Positions 13,415-24,011 of a stretch of 64,000 nucleotides of DNA are shown here, piece by piece. Numbering within the stretch: the first letter of the stretch is position 1; every line of letters begins with the position of its first letter. The DNA is taken from positions 13,198,907 to 13,262,906 of the forward strand of contig NC_085869.1 in assembly GCF_034702125.1 (NCBI RefSeq). Direction: 5' to 3'. Source of the stretch: Engraulis encrasicolus. Taxonomy: Eukaryota > Chordata > Actinopteri > Clupeiformes > Engraulidae. The notes under the pieces were generated by a model, which saw nothing but the letters and a program-made list of their open reading frames with translations, did no database searches and was not told where the DNA came from. The translations under genes were made by a program, and so were the position numbers.

Positions 13415-13639
13415 TATATCTTCAGAAGCCTAACAAAATAACGTCAGCTGCTAGTCAAAACAATCCTCCTGACGTGACTGACAGTTAACTTTGCTAGCGC
13501 TGTTTCTTCATTAATTAGGTCAGAAAACCAAAATCCTACCCTGAAACAGGTTCGTGTTTTGCTTACAACCTTACTGAAAAGTTAAACGAGTGAGGTGGTG
13601 ACATGTACCTAATTTGCTTTTAACATCCTTTTTAAATCC

Positions 13640-14011
13640 TTTACTTATTTTCTCTTTATCACTGTGTTGGACATTGTTGCCAGTGTTGCAACTGTACACT
13701 GCACCTAGATGTCTTGCTTATTATCCAATTTGCCTTGTTACCTTCCTATTGTTTAATGTTGCTTCTATTACCTTGTGTTTGACAATGTTGTCAGTGTTGC
13801 AACTGTACACTGCACCTTGTTTACTTTTGTTTACTTTTTTTGCTACTTTTAATGCATTATCCTCTTCTTTACTCTTTGAAGGACAATGCTATCAGTGTTG
13901 CAACTGTAAACTATGCCTTACCCTGTTCTTGTCTAAATTACTCCTTGTAAGTCGCTTTGAACAAAGGCGTCTGCTAAATACTAATGTAATGTAATGTAAT
14001 GTAATGTAATG
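13640..14011 (+). repeat. LINE/SINE 3' tail preceded by triplicated 110-bp unit
   Basis: The end (about 13945-14011) reads AAGTCGCTTTGAACAAAGGC, CGTCTGCTAAATACTAATG and then five ATGTA repeats. This is the 3' tail shared by many teleost L2-type LINEs and their SINEs, in + orientation. Upstream, the phrase CAGTGTTGCAACTGTA occurs three times about 110 bp apart (near 13681, 13791 and 13891), marking a short tandem array. Confidence 0.65.
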
Positions 14012-16521
14012 ATTGAGCACACAACGTATGTTTGTTGTTCCGTGTGCTTTCTAGTTGAGTGTGAGGATGCGACACCCTTCAAGCCAGACTATTCAACTGC
14101 TAAGCATTAGCCCGGTTTTAGGGAAAGAGATTACCTCCTGTTAGCTCGCGGGGAAACTTGCACCTTTGTCACAAATACCCCAGGTACAATTTCCAATCAG
14201 TTTTTAACAACAATTGACCGTAATATCTTGCTAAAACCCATTTTAAAACATGAGATTTCCGCATTGAGTTCAATGGAGCGCTGTCAAACTGTCCGACTTC
14301 TGACCGACCTCGTCCTTTTGCAGCGCGAACTTGAAGACGCACTAGGTGAAACGCGTTGTTCGCTACAAAAAAAATAAAGACAAAAAAGAACAATATCCAG
14401 TGTGCGTTGTTTATGAACTTTTCATACAGAGATTGATATTTGTACATATGCATCTTCATATTGTAAAAGTGAAATCTTTCCCAAATATTGCCACTGTCAG
14501 AATAAGCATTAATTTCTGTAGGCTATTCCAGCTAATAGAATGCTTTTGGACAGAATAACAATTTGTAAATTGTAGGCCTACTTTGAAGCTTATGTTAAGT
14601 GCAAAGTGAACATGTTAAGTGTGTAACCGTGTGGTGATTGGGGGAACTGCAATCTTAAAAAAATATTAAATCCCAAAACACCGTCAGCAAAAATATCAGT
14701 GAATCAGTCAATGTTTGAAAAAAGTGGAAAGCATGAGACGAGGCAGTTCCTTAAACTTTCAAATCTTCATTCATTAAATGTTCATTAAATCCAACACAAA
14801 AAGGTAAATCCAACAAAAAGGGTATTAAATCCAAAGGGCATTAATCCAATATGTCCCAAGAACAAAAAATAGTCGTTATCAACTCTCCAAAAAATAGGGA
14901 AAAAGGAGAGGAAGAAGATAGAGAAGGTAAGTGTAGTGTTGTAATGTGGGTGTGTGGAATTGTGTGCGTTTCTGGGCTTTTGGTGGAGTTGCGTTGTAAC
15001 TTGTCAAGGTGTGTAGGCTACTATTGTTTGGGGGTGAAGGGCAAGACGGAGAGAGCAGCCAGCGAAGTTAGTGGCAATATCCAGCCAGTTCATTTACTCA
15101 CGAGTCTTCTTATTGAAGAGGGAACCACCCAGGTCCTTTTAGACGATGTATTCCATTCTTCTTAGGCAAAGACAATGTCGGCACGCTTACGGCAGTTATT
15201 TCGGATATCACGAAGGCTCCGTAGCAATAGTACCAAACGTGACTGTTTTAGATCCAGGCTGGATACTCGGGCTCACGAATATTAGGTGTGTTGTGTGCGT
15301 GTGTGCGTGTTGCTACTCTCATTTTGGAGTGAGTGAGGGGAGTTTTTGAAACAAGAGGGAACTGGAATGCCACACTGATTGCAATTGCGCTCAGCTGCGC
15401 TTAATTGGGACAAGCTCCGAGCTCAGCGCAGGTGAGTGGGGGAGGGGAAGAAGACAGACCGTCACAAGTGCAGTTTTTATTTGAAAGAGGAAATATAAAA
15501 TATGATTGAAGAAAATAGTTTTGTGTTTATTTGATTGCTATTCAAGACACTTTGTAGCTGCCTATATTAACAATATAGTCATTCTTATCAGCATATAATT
15601 TGTTTTCATTATTTCATCATTTTTGGTTGGTGGTGTGGCGCGAGATTTTTTCAAGGGAAAAAGTGTGCCTTTGCACAAAAAAGGTTGGGAAACACTGCCC
15701 TAGAGCACAGGGTTCTGGGCGTGGGTGGCGACCGTCTCCGAAGGCTTCAAACGGACTGTGTCTGTTTTTTTCTAGCAAGGTGGTCTCTTGGAGGTAGGCT
15801 TTTTCCTTTGCATTTGGTGAGACTGGCAAGCAATTGGGAGTGATTGGAAAATCCGCCTAGCTCGCAGCTCATTGGCCTAGACGGTATGATTGAAAAGAGC
15901 TTTGGCAAATAGCCACGCTGAGACGTATCCCATAGTGAGATGTCTCACTCATTTCCCTTAGAGAACCGTGGTTACAGTTGGAAGATTTAGCTTCTCTTGT
16001 TACTTCCATCTCAGCTCACCAGCATTTTGTCAATACCTAGACCAAAGAAAGTCCTTGCCTCAATAGGATGGCTGTTGTGATTAATGCGGATCACAACAGT
16101 TTTTGAAACTTTTGCAGAGCACAAGTGGTCCCAGTTAACCTATATCTTTGAATCTAGTTTTGCCAAGAAAATTCATTTCTGTGATTTATGACAGAGATTT
16201 TATTGGCAACAGCAAACATTCAATAGCTTCAGTGGTGAAGGTGTTTGGAAAGCCAAGGCGATACACTTTGGAGACCTTACTGGGTTATAAATATTCTACA
16301 AAACTGCCACAGTGTAATCTGAAAATGTAAGAGATGGGTTACCATGCCACAAATATTCATCACCAATGTGCATTATTTACATTTTGTTGAATTCATCCTA
16401 ATTCATTTCATTAATGAAGAGACCTTTAGCACAGATATTGTTTAGGATAGCCAGACGTACTCGCACAACAGTAAAAACAAATTGTGATCCCCAAAACGCT
16501 TTTAGTCCAAGATCTACCATT
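14012..16521. other. Non-coding DNA, no gene supported
   Basis: Mixed sequence with a short tandem of TTAAATCCAA at about 14770-14835 and a GTGTGCGTGTGTGCGTG run at about 15292-15310. At about 15630-15705 a GGTTGGGAAACACTGCCC phrase suggests the end of an old hAT element, but its partner end is not clear. Confidence 0.35.
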
Positions 16522-16764
16522 AAATGGTAAATGGACTTCCTTTATATAGCGTCTTTCCACTCCTTTGAGCACTCAAAGTGCTTTACATTGTATGTCTCAC
16601 ACATTCACACACCGGTGACAGTTGCTGCCACGCAAGGTGGGCCTACTGTACCACCCTGTCATCGGGAGCAACTTGGTGTTAAGCATCTTGATCAGGCAGA
16701 GCGGGGTACAAACCAGCAACCTTGTGGTTGACGAACAGCTCCTCTACCAGCTGAGCCACCACTG
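16522..16764 (-). mobile_element. tRNA-derived SINE, minus strand
   Basis: Read on the - strand, the head TGGCTCAGCTGGTAGAG (16739-16755) matches a tRNA A box. About 30 bases on, GGTTGCTGGTTTGTACCCC is a degenerate B box. The tail (low coordinates) contains CGCTATATAAAGGAAGTCCA, a tail shared with RTE-type LINEs in fish. The BEL/Pao element inserted 45 bp beyond it. Confidence 0.65.
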
Positions 16765-16813
16765 CTATATCAGAACTATCTATCAACTGCGAACTGAAGT
16801 ATTGAAACAGTGG

Positions 16814-17315
16814 TGTAGTGGCAACTCCTTCTGATAATGTATGCCACCTGAGGAGCGGGTGAATAAGCAACGAGTCTGACGCGACAAATCTTCCGACACA
16901 GGATCTTCAAGTTAAAAAAGTTTACTTACAAATAAAACATACAAAAACAAAGGAATTCGTTGTCCAGTTCTTAGTGGTCAAGCTTAACTGGTCGGTGGTT
17001 CTTTCGTATTCTAAATGTCCGTGTGCCGTGCGCTGACGTGCGCTGACGGTCAGAAAACTGTATCACCACCACCCGACCTTCTGAATGACAAATGACGCAT
17101 GTCACGCTTTATATACTGCTGCGTCTCGCACACATTACACATTAGTGACGAAACATTCTCTTATCCAATAATGAATTAAATAACATTTCTTCCTTCATGA
17201 AATTACACACTGTGCATCAAAATAATATTCTTAGAAAATAACAATTCTACTGTATATATGTAAATAATTATTCTTAATTCCAACATAAAATGCATTTCTC
17301 AATATGACTCTTACA
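16814..17315 (-). repeat. 3' LTR of the BEL/Pao element
   Basis: A 502-bp LTR starting TGTAGTGGCAACTCC and ending ATGACTCTTACA on the + strand. Compared with the other LTR it has several substitutions between about 16960 and 17040 and lacks the extra copy of the CTTTATATACTGCTGCGTCT segment. Confidence 0.92.
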
Positions 17316-17485
17316 TTTCCGGCCCCTAATTGTTAATGCTATGGGCAGAACAATTACCAAACTTTAAATTACAAAAGAGCCATCAAATATGAAATATGAG
17401 CTTAATCTTAAGTGCGATTTCTTAATCATGAACTTAAACATGAAATTCAAAGAATCAACTCAGTCCAGTATAGTCCTTGGAGTCT

Positions 17486-20400
17486 TCAAGTCGACTCTAG
17501 TAATAAACAAAGCTTACTCACTGGTCTGTCGAGCTGACTAGTCTTCGTCTGCACAACAGCTCGCCTTACCACACCTTTCGCATCAGGCAAGGTCTTGATG
17601 ACCCGGCCCATTAGCCAGGAGTTGCGCGGCGCAGTGTCGTCCACTATCAAGACGACATCTCCCTCTTGGAAGTTCCTCTTGGGTCTTGACCACCGTTGCC
17701 GATTCTGGAGGGTTGGTAGGTACTCTTTGACCCACCTGGTCCAAAACAGGTCTGCAATATATTGCACCTGTCGCCACCGCCGTCGAGCATACTGGTCATC
17801 CCGGGAGAAGATTCCAGGTGGAATGCTGGGTTGCGCTCTCAGAAGAAGTAAGTGGTTCGGTGTCAAGACGTCGAGATCACTGGGGTCATCTGATGCCAGG
17901 GTGAGAGGCCTGTTGTTCATGATAGACTCCACCTCACACATGACGGTAAGTAGACTCTCATCGTCCAGTGACTGTTGTCTGACAATGGAGTTCAGGATCT
18001 TGCGTACTGTGCGTATCTGTCTTTCCCACACACCTCCGTGATGGGAAGCTGCGGGGGCATTGAAGATCCAGTTGACTCCTTTCTCCATCATTGCATCAGC
18101 AATTCGACTTTGGTTCAAGTCTTGGAGAGCTTCACGTAGCTCTCTCTCAGCAGCTACGAGATTGGTCCCATTGTCTGACCGCATGATCTTGGCTTGACCT
18201 CTTCTGCATGTAAAGCGGCGGAGCGCATTAACGCAAGAGTCTGTGTCCAGACTATGGGCAATCTCGATGTGGACAGCCCTTGTGGTGAGGCAGGTAAAGA
18301 GTACGCCGTACCTCTTCACATGGCTTCGTCCCCTCTTGACCTCAAAAGGCCCGAAGAAATCCACTCCTACGTTCGTAAACGGAGGCTGATCTGGTGTGAT
18401 TCGATCCAATGGCAGATCTGCCATTTTCTGCTCTCCTGGTCTACTTTTGCGCCTTCTGCAGACAGTGCATTTGTAGATTATGCGCCTGATTGCTGAACTC
18501 ACTTGAGGTATCCAATACCTGGTGCGCAGCTTGACCAGCATGTAGTTACGTCCGCAATGTCCAATTTCCTCATGGACGTTCCGCAGGATGAGAGTAGCGA
18601 TCGTGGATTTCTTGTGGAGAATTGCAGGATGCTTTGTCTCTTCTGGCATTGACAGCTTGGAGAGACGTCCACCAACTCGCACGATGCCATCTTTCAGGAA
18701 GGGATCCAATTGGTATATTGGACTACTCTTTCTCACATGTCCACTTGTTCGTAGAGCTTCAATTTCTTTTGGGTAAGTTAGTTGCTGACTAACCCTTATC
18801 AGCTCGTCCTCAGCCGCTTCCAGATCTTCTATGGTGAGCGACGCAGGCTGAAGTGTCAGCTTAAACTTTCTCATGTGCTCCGTTGCCAGCTGCTCTTGCT
18901 GGTTTGGCTGGCTCTCTGACTGCTTGATTTTGTCCATGAAAATCTTTCTCTCTGTTCGTAGGTGCAGCAGCAATTGCTTCAGCTTGGAAAGCCACGCCAC
19001 TGCCCTTCTCAGCCTTGTCCAATCAGAGTAATACTCAATGAGCTTACTGAGAGCCATCACCTTCTCCTGTCCCTCCTCTTCAACCTTCACAGCACAGGAC
19101 TTGACCTCAGGGTCATCTTGGGGTTGGTCTTTCGCGAAAGGCAAGTCAGGCCACTCTTCCTGAGGCCTCAGGAGGAAACTTGGGCCTTGCAACCAAGTCT
19201 TGCTTTCAATGAAATTCTTCACTTTCATTCCCCTTGACACCTGGTCTGCTGGGTTGTCTTCGGACTTTACATAATGCCACTGGGATGGAAGGCTGTGCTC
19301 TCTGATCACTGTGACCCTGTTTGCGACAAACGTTTTGAAGCGACTGTGTTCATTTGCAATGTATCTCAAAACTGTGGTGCTGTCGGTCCAAAAGATGGAA
19401 TCTTGGAGTGGCACCTGCAGTTCGCGTCGCAACATCTGGTCCATCTTCACAGCTACTACTGCTGCCGTCAGTTCCAGCCGTGGGATTGTGACACGTTTCA
19501 AAGGGGCTACCCTTGCTTTTCCCATCAAAAGAGTGCAACACTTCTCCCCAGCTTGGTTTGACATGAGCAGGTAGGTAGCGGTGCCATAGCCAGTCTCTGA
19601 TGCGTCAGCAAAATGGTGTAATTGTGCTGATTGCACAGGTCCAAAGGCTGCTGGCTTCACACATCTTCTCACTGTGAATCCTTCCAACAGATTCATCTCT
19701 GTCAGCCATTCTTGCCATCTGCGTACATGACAGTCCTTGATTTCTTGATCCCAGCCACACTTTTCTTCACACAGGGACCTTAGGATTTGCTTCGCGGGCA
19801 GGATAACTGGCGCCAAGAATCCTAGGGGGTCGTACAATGCGCTGACTACAGACAGAATCCCACGCCTTGTCATAGGCCGGTCGGGAACGTTCAGTTCGAA
19901 CTTGAAACTGTCTGAGATGGTGCACCATTGGATGCCCAAGGCGCGCTCCATGGGAGGAATGTTGTGGCTTAAGTTCAAGTCTTTCGTACCAGTTGCACGA
20001 TCTTCTTCTGGGATGGTCGACAGAACAGCCTGACTGGAACTGACCCACTTCGTCAACTGAAAGCCACCCAAGGCGCACAGTGCTCTCAGGTTCTTCACGA
20101 GCTGAATGGCTTGAGCATCCGTGGGGACTGACTTCAAGCAGTCATCTACGTAAAAGTTGCAGAGAACTGTGTCAGCTGCTTCTGGGCTTGTTGTTCCTCG
20201 GTTGTCCTCGGCCGTTTTCCTCAAAGCGTAGGATGAGCAACTGGGTGAAGACGTAGCACCGAAAAGGTGAACGGTCATTCTGTATTCTTCCAAGTCTTCA
20301 CTCAGGTTGCCCTCCGGCCACCACAGGAAACGTAGAAGATCTGCATCTTCTTCAGGCACTTTAACCTGATAGAACATGGCTTTGACATCTGCCATCAATG

Positions 20401-23400
20401 CCACGGGTTCTTGACGGAATCTGACTAGAACGCCAATGAGTGTATTGGTGAGATTCGGGCCTTGCAGCAACTGCTCGTTAAGAGACACTCCTCTGTGCGT
20501 TGCTGTACAATCAAACACTACACGGATTTTGTTCTTCTTGGGGTGGTACACCCCGTGGTGGGGAATGTACCACACCCTGCCATCATCACGCTGCAGCTGC
20601 TCCTTGGGGACCTTGACAGCATATCCACAGTCAATGACATCCTTCATGAACGTCTTGTAGTCCTCATGGAAGCTTGCGTGTCTTTTCAACTTCTTTTTCA
20701 GGCTGTTGGCGCGCTGTTCTGCAATACAGCGATTGTTTGGCATTTTGATGGCCTCGTCTTTCAATGGCAGGCTCACACAGTAATGCCCATCCACCAGTCT
20801 AGCAGAGCTGCTCACCAGAGACATGAACTTGTGGTCTTCCTGTGACATTTCTTCTTTCTCTTCACAGTCACGCTCTGGGAAGTCTGCGTCATACTGCTGT
20901 CTCAGCAACTGTTCTATTTCCACTACCGACAGACGATTGACTGTGTGGCTCTCATCAGTCTCACTCTCCATCTTCAGACTTCGTAGTGATCCATATAACG
21001 TCCATCCTAAGGCACTTTGCACCGCGTACGGACCGTCTCCTTCACTATGAATCACCTGCCGTGGCTCCATGGCCTTCGGGACGTTGGTGCCTATGAGCAG
21101 GCCGACCTCAGCGTTGATCTGAGGCAAAGACACATCTTTCAGGTAAGGCCAACACGCAATGTCTTCCTGCTTAGGTATGTTCTCCTCATGCACTGGAATG
21201 AAGTCGTGGGTGAATACCCTGGGCAGGTCTATGTAAACATCTTCCTCCACACCACACACTTCCAAGTCTGACAGGGCAACCGTGTTCAGGACTTTGCTGT
21301 CATCTGCCTTGCTACAGCCCATGGTGTTGAGACGGATTTGCGTTCGTCTGCCCTTGAGCTTCAGCTTTCGTTGCAGGTCTTCAGTGCAAAAGCATGCGGT
21401 GCTGCCAGGGTCCATAAATGCATACGTTGTTACATATCTATCACTCTTCTTCGATTTGACCTTGACAGGCAGAACGGCTAATGCACATTTCCTTCCGGCC
21501 CCAATATAGGCACAAGCTTCATCAGACATGCATGCACTAGAGATTTCCTCACTCTCAGAGCTGTCTTCTTTCTTTCTTTCAGTAGGCGTGCTGTCTCTCT
21601 TTTTCTGGTCAGCAGGCGCACTGTCCTCTCTCTTTTCCATGTGCAACAGATCTGGATGTCTTAGTGAGCAGATTTGACACTTTGCTTTCTTTTTGCACTC
21701 TTTGCTGAGGTGTCCTGGGAACAGACATCCGAAGCACAGACCTTTGGACTTAAGAAAATCCAATCTTTTCTGGAGTGGTTGCTCTCTAATTTTTCTGCAC
21801 TCGGCTAGTGTGTGATTGTTTTGGCAGTAGACACAAGGCTTCTGCAAAGCTACAGCTGCTTTCTTCACTGTCGCATTTTGTTCTTTTACTTCTTGTGGAG
21901 CTTCAACTCCTGTAGCAAAACTGCTATTTCCCTTTGGACTACTTTTCTTGAATTGGAAATCCTTTTTGTTCTTTCCTTCCTTTGTTGCATGAGGCTCTGA
22001 CACACTTCCGAATAGGGGGTTTGTGACGATCTTCGCCTGGCGATCAATGAAGTCAACCAGGGCTGAGAATCTTGCACGTCCTTTTCCCTTCTCTTCAATT
22101 TCAAAAGCAATCACTCTCCACCTCTCACGCATTTTATAAGGAAGCTTAGACAGGACAGCTCTCATATTAGTGGGGTTGTCCATTTCTTCCATGAACTCCA
22201 AGTCTCCCATTGTGTTCTTACAGCCCGTCAGGAATAGCGCGTAAGCATTGAGTGCTTTGCCATCTTCTTGCTTGATGCTAGGCCAATTCAATGCTTTCTC
22301 CATGTAAGCGTTAGCTATCTTTAGCTCATTGCCGTAGTGTTTCTTCAGTAGCCTTCTGGCTTCCTTGTAGCCCTTTTCAGCAGGCATATGCTCACAGCTA
22401 CGGACTAGCTCCTGCGCTTCCCCACTGGTGTACTGCTCCAAGTAGTAGAACACATCTTCATAGGTGTCAGCTTTGCTCTCAACAGCGTGTTCAAATGACC
22501 TTATGAACGACTTGTAAGTGAGCGGGTCACCTTTAAACACCGGAACATCTTTACGCGGTAAGCTTGACAGGTTATGCTGCTTAACTAGCATCTCTGTGAT
22601 GACACTTTGTCTCTGTAGCACCTGATGGAGGTCTTTGTCGTCATTCACTGGTCTTGTAGCTTGTCTTTGGTTGCTACCAACAGGCTGGTGTACACCAAGA
22701 CCAGAGCTCTGTGCTACTCTTCCGACTGAATGTGGTAGACTATAATCTTTTTCCTCCTCCTTCTTCACTTTGTGTCTAGAGGATGCTCTGGAGACATAGC
22801 TGTTCATCCCATCTTCATATGACTGTAACACTTTCAATTTCGCAGTTGACTCTGCAAGCTTTCTTTCTATTTCCAACTTCTCTTTTCTAGCCTTTAGCCT
22901 CGCTTCTTCAAGCTCCAAGGCTTGCATTTCCTCCATTGCAGCTGCTCTTTCTAAAAGCGCTGCATGTTCTGCTTGCTCTTTGGCACGCACAGTTGACATT
23001 GAGCTCCCTGAGGATCTTCTTGAAACGTTTGAGGCTGCGTAATCTTTTACTTTGCGTCTGCAATCTTGTAAATTGACTTGTGAAATGCTATCACTGGCAT
23101 TTATGTCATCTTGCAGTGAAACCTCTGAATGTGTTTCTGGCCCATGTTCTATTTTTTGTCGCTGGCGACTGACCCAGTCCAAAGATTTCTCCATATATTC
23201 ATTTACTGCAGTTACTTTGTTACTGAACCATTCCTGATCAGTTTTCCGTGTTTCCTCATCCAGTAATGGAATTATGGCGTCATTAATGTCTTCTATTTCT
23301 TTATGCATGAAGCACACATCACTTTGTAAAAGATCCTGTATTCTGTATACCTCTCCATTATTTTGTATGAGCTCATCTATTTCGTTCATTTTAGTTATGA

Positions 23401-23539
23401 GCTTGCTGAATTTTCCCTTTCTAGTTCCAATCAGTCTATGCAGCTTGTCTTGTAATGCCTTTTCAGTGGGCTTGGGTGCCCTCTTGGCGCCATCATCGGC
23501 GGGCATTTGGTCATTCTCTAACTTGTCAGCCATCTTCAT
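17486..23539 (-). CDS. BEL/Pao Gag-Pol polyprotein (2017 aa, open frame)
   Basis: A single frame from ATG at 23539 to a stop at 17486. Order of domains: coiled-coil/charged N-terminus (about 1-300), DUF1759-type Gag core (about 330-510), two zinc knuckles (C569/C572/H576/C581 and C602/C605/H610/C615), aspartic protease with D710-P-G-S, reverse transcriptase (about 990-1200, first Asp D1051, YVDD at 1130-1133), RNase H (D1312, E1356, D1386, D1428), integrase zinc finger (H1656, H1661, C1691, C1694), integrase core (D1727, D1789, E1839) and a C-terminal DUF5641-like region (about 1918-2012). Length and order fit a complete BEL/Pao polyprotein that copies RNA to DNA and integrates it. Protease residue 711 is Pro where related elements usually have Ser or Thr. 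No stop or frameshift is present. Activity is not proven. Confidence 0.93.
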   Translation of the reverse strand: MKMADKLENDQMPADDGAKRAPKPTEKALQDKLHRLIGTRKGKFSKLITKMNEIDELIQNNGEVYRIQDLLQSDVCFMHKEIEDINDAIIPLLDEETRKTDQEWFSNKVTAVNEYMEKSLDWVSRQRQKIEHGPETHSEVSLQDDINASDSISQVNLQDCRRKVKDYAASNVSRRSSGSSMSTVRAKEQAEHAALLERAAAMEEMQALELEEARLKARKEKLEIERKLAESTAKLKVLQSYEDGMNSYVSRASSRHKVKKEEEKDYSLPHSVGRVAQSSGLGVHQPVGSNQRQATRPVNDDKDLHQVLQRQSVITEMLVKQHNLSSLPRKDVPVFKGDPLTYKSFIRSFEHAVESKADTYEDVFYYLEQYTSGEAQELVRSCEHMPAEKGYKEARRLLKKHYGNELKIANAYMEKALNWPSIKQEDGKALNAYALFLTGCKNTMGDLEFMEEMDNPTNMRAVLSKLPYKMRERWRVIAFEIEEKGKGRARFSALVDFIDRQAKIVTNPLFGSVSEPHATKEGKNKKDFQFKKSSPKGNSSFATGVEAPQEVKEQNATVKKAAVALQKPCVYCQNNHTLAECRKIREQPLQKRLDFLKSKGLCFGCLFPGHLSKECKKKAKCQICSLRHPDLLHMEKREDSAPADQKKRDSTPTERKKEDSSESEEISSACMSDEACAYIGAGRKCALAVLPVKVKSKKSDRYVTTYAFMDPGSTACFCTEDLQRKLKLKGRRTQIRLNTMGCSKADDSKVLNTVALSDLEVCGVEEDVYIDLPRVFTHDFIPVHEENIPKQEDIACWPYLKDVSLPQINAEVGLLIGTNVPKAMEPRQVIHSEGDGPYAVQSALGWTLYGSLRSLKMESETDESHTVNRLSVVEIEQLLRQQYDADFPERDCEEKEEMSQEDHKFMSLVSSSARLVDGHYCVSLPLKDEAIKMPNNRCIAEQRANSLKKKLKRHASFHEDYKTFMKDVIDCGYAVKVPKEQLQRDDGRVWYIPHHGVYHPKKNKIRVVFDCTATHRGVSLNEQLLQGPNLTNTLIGVLVRFRQEPVALMADVKAMFYQVKVPEEDADLLRFLWWPEGNLSEDLEEYRMTVHLFGATSSPSCSSYALRKTAEDNRGTTSPEAADTVLCNFYVDDCLKSVPTDAQAIQLVKNLRALCALGGFQLTKWVSSSQAVLSTIPEEDRATGTKDLNLSHNIPPMERALGIQWCTISDSFKFELNVPDRPMTRRGILSVVSALYDPLGFLAPVILPAKQILRSLCEEKCGWDQEIKDCHVRRWQEWLTEMNLLEGFTVRRCVKPAAFGPVQSAQLHHFADASETGYGTATYLLMSNQAGEKCCTLLMGKARVAPLKRVTIPRLELTAAVVAVKMDQMLRRELQVPLQDSIFWTDSTTVLRYIANEHSRFKTFVANRVTVIREHSLPSQWHYVKSEDNPADQVSRGMKVKNFIESKTWLQGPSFLLRPQEEWPDLPFAKDQPQDDPEVKSCAVKVEEEGQEKVMALSKLIEYYSDWTRLRRAVAWLSKLKQLLLHLRTERKIFMDKIKQSESQPNQQEQLATEHMRKFKLTLQPASLTIEDLEAAEDELIRVSQQLTYPKEIEALRTSGHVRKSSPIYQLDPFLKDGIVRVGGRLSKLSMPEETKHPAILHKKSTIATLILRNVHEEIGHCGRNYMLVKLRTRYWIPQVSSAIRRIIYKCTVCRRRKSRPGEQKMADLPLDRITPDQPPFTNVGVDFFGPFEVKRGRSHVKRYGVLFTCLTTRAVHIEIAHSLDTDSCVNALRRFTCRRGQAKIMRSDNGTNLVAAERELREALQDLNQSRIADAMMEKGVNWIFNAPAASHHGGVWERQIRTVRKILNSIVRQQSLDDESLLTVMCEVESIMNNRPLTLASDDPSDLDVLTPNHLLLLRAQPSIPPGIFSRDDQYARRRWRQVQYIADLFWTRWVKEYLPTLQNRQRWSRPKRNFQEGDVVLIVDDTAPRNSWLMGRVIKTLPDAKGVVRRAVVQTKTSQLDRPVSKLCLLLEST

Positions 23540-24011
23540 TAATTAGTGCACAATTCACAAGCAATTTGTCCAAACAGTCGAACTTTTTCAACATCAAATG
23601 CTTATGTCTTTCAAATTCTTCAGAGTGCAGTAATTATCTTAGCAGTAGATGGGTTTAAACATCCGTGAATGAACGAGCACGAGACATCACGTTCTTACTG
23701 CATGACTTCAGCTCGCTAGAGCAAGTGACTCAGCATTTAGCAATGACAGCTAAGCTAGGTAGCATCAGCAGGCTAACACAGGCAATTTCAATGGACGGAT
23801 TAGCCTTAGCCACAGCTCACCTCTCCAAACTTTTCCTCTCAACTTTCGCTCTCCTTCCAACGGCTCCGTATGGAATCTCTCTTCCAATGAAGCCTTTCTG
23901 CTGTTCCAGTTAACTTCTCTGTCCTTCTTTCGAAGTCCTCTGACCCTCTGTGGACGTTTTCTTGGCTTCCAGGCGAAATGTTTGACTTTCAGGCGAAGTT
24001 TTCTGACTTTA
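23540..24011 (-). other. BEL/Pao 5' leader between LTR and Gag-Pol
   Basis: A 472-bp untranslated leader. Directly next to the LTR, two imperfect tandem copies of a unit opening AGGCGAA and ending TGACTTT (about 23970-24010, + strand) lie where a primer binding site would be expected. No canonical TGG-type site is visible, so the priming tRNA is not identified. Confidence 0.6.

Noticed and set aside
13116..13441. Arg-rich frames in the GC-rich stretch
   Set aside because: They lie inside a GC-rich MITE with inverted CCAAGGCGG ends.
14851..14930. ATG frame ending at a GTAAGTG donor-like site
   Set aside because: About 26 lysine/glutamate-rich codons with no recognisable family and no partner exon; likely chance.
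17595..23546. Many + strand frames across the BEL/Pao element
   Set aside because: They are shadows of the long Gag-Pol frame on the opposite strand.
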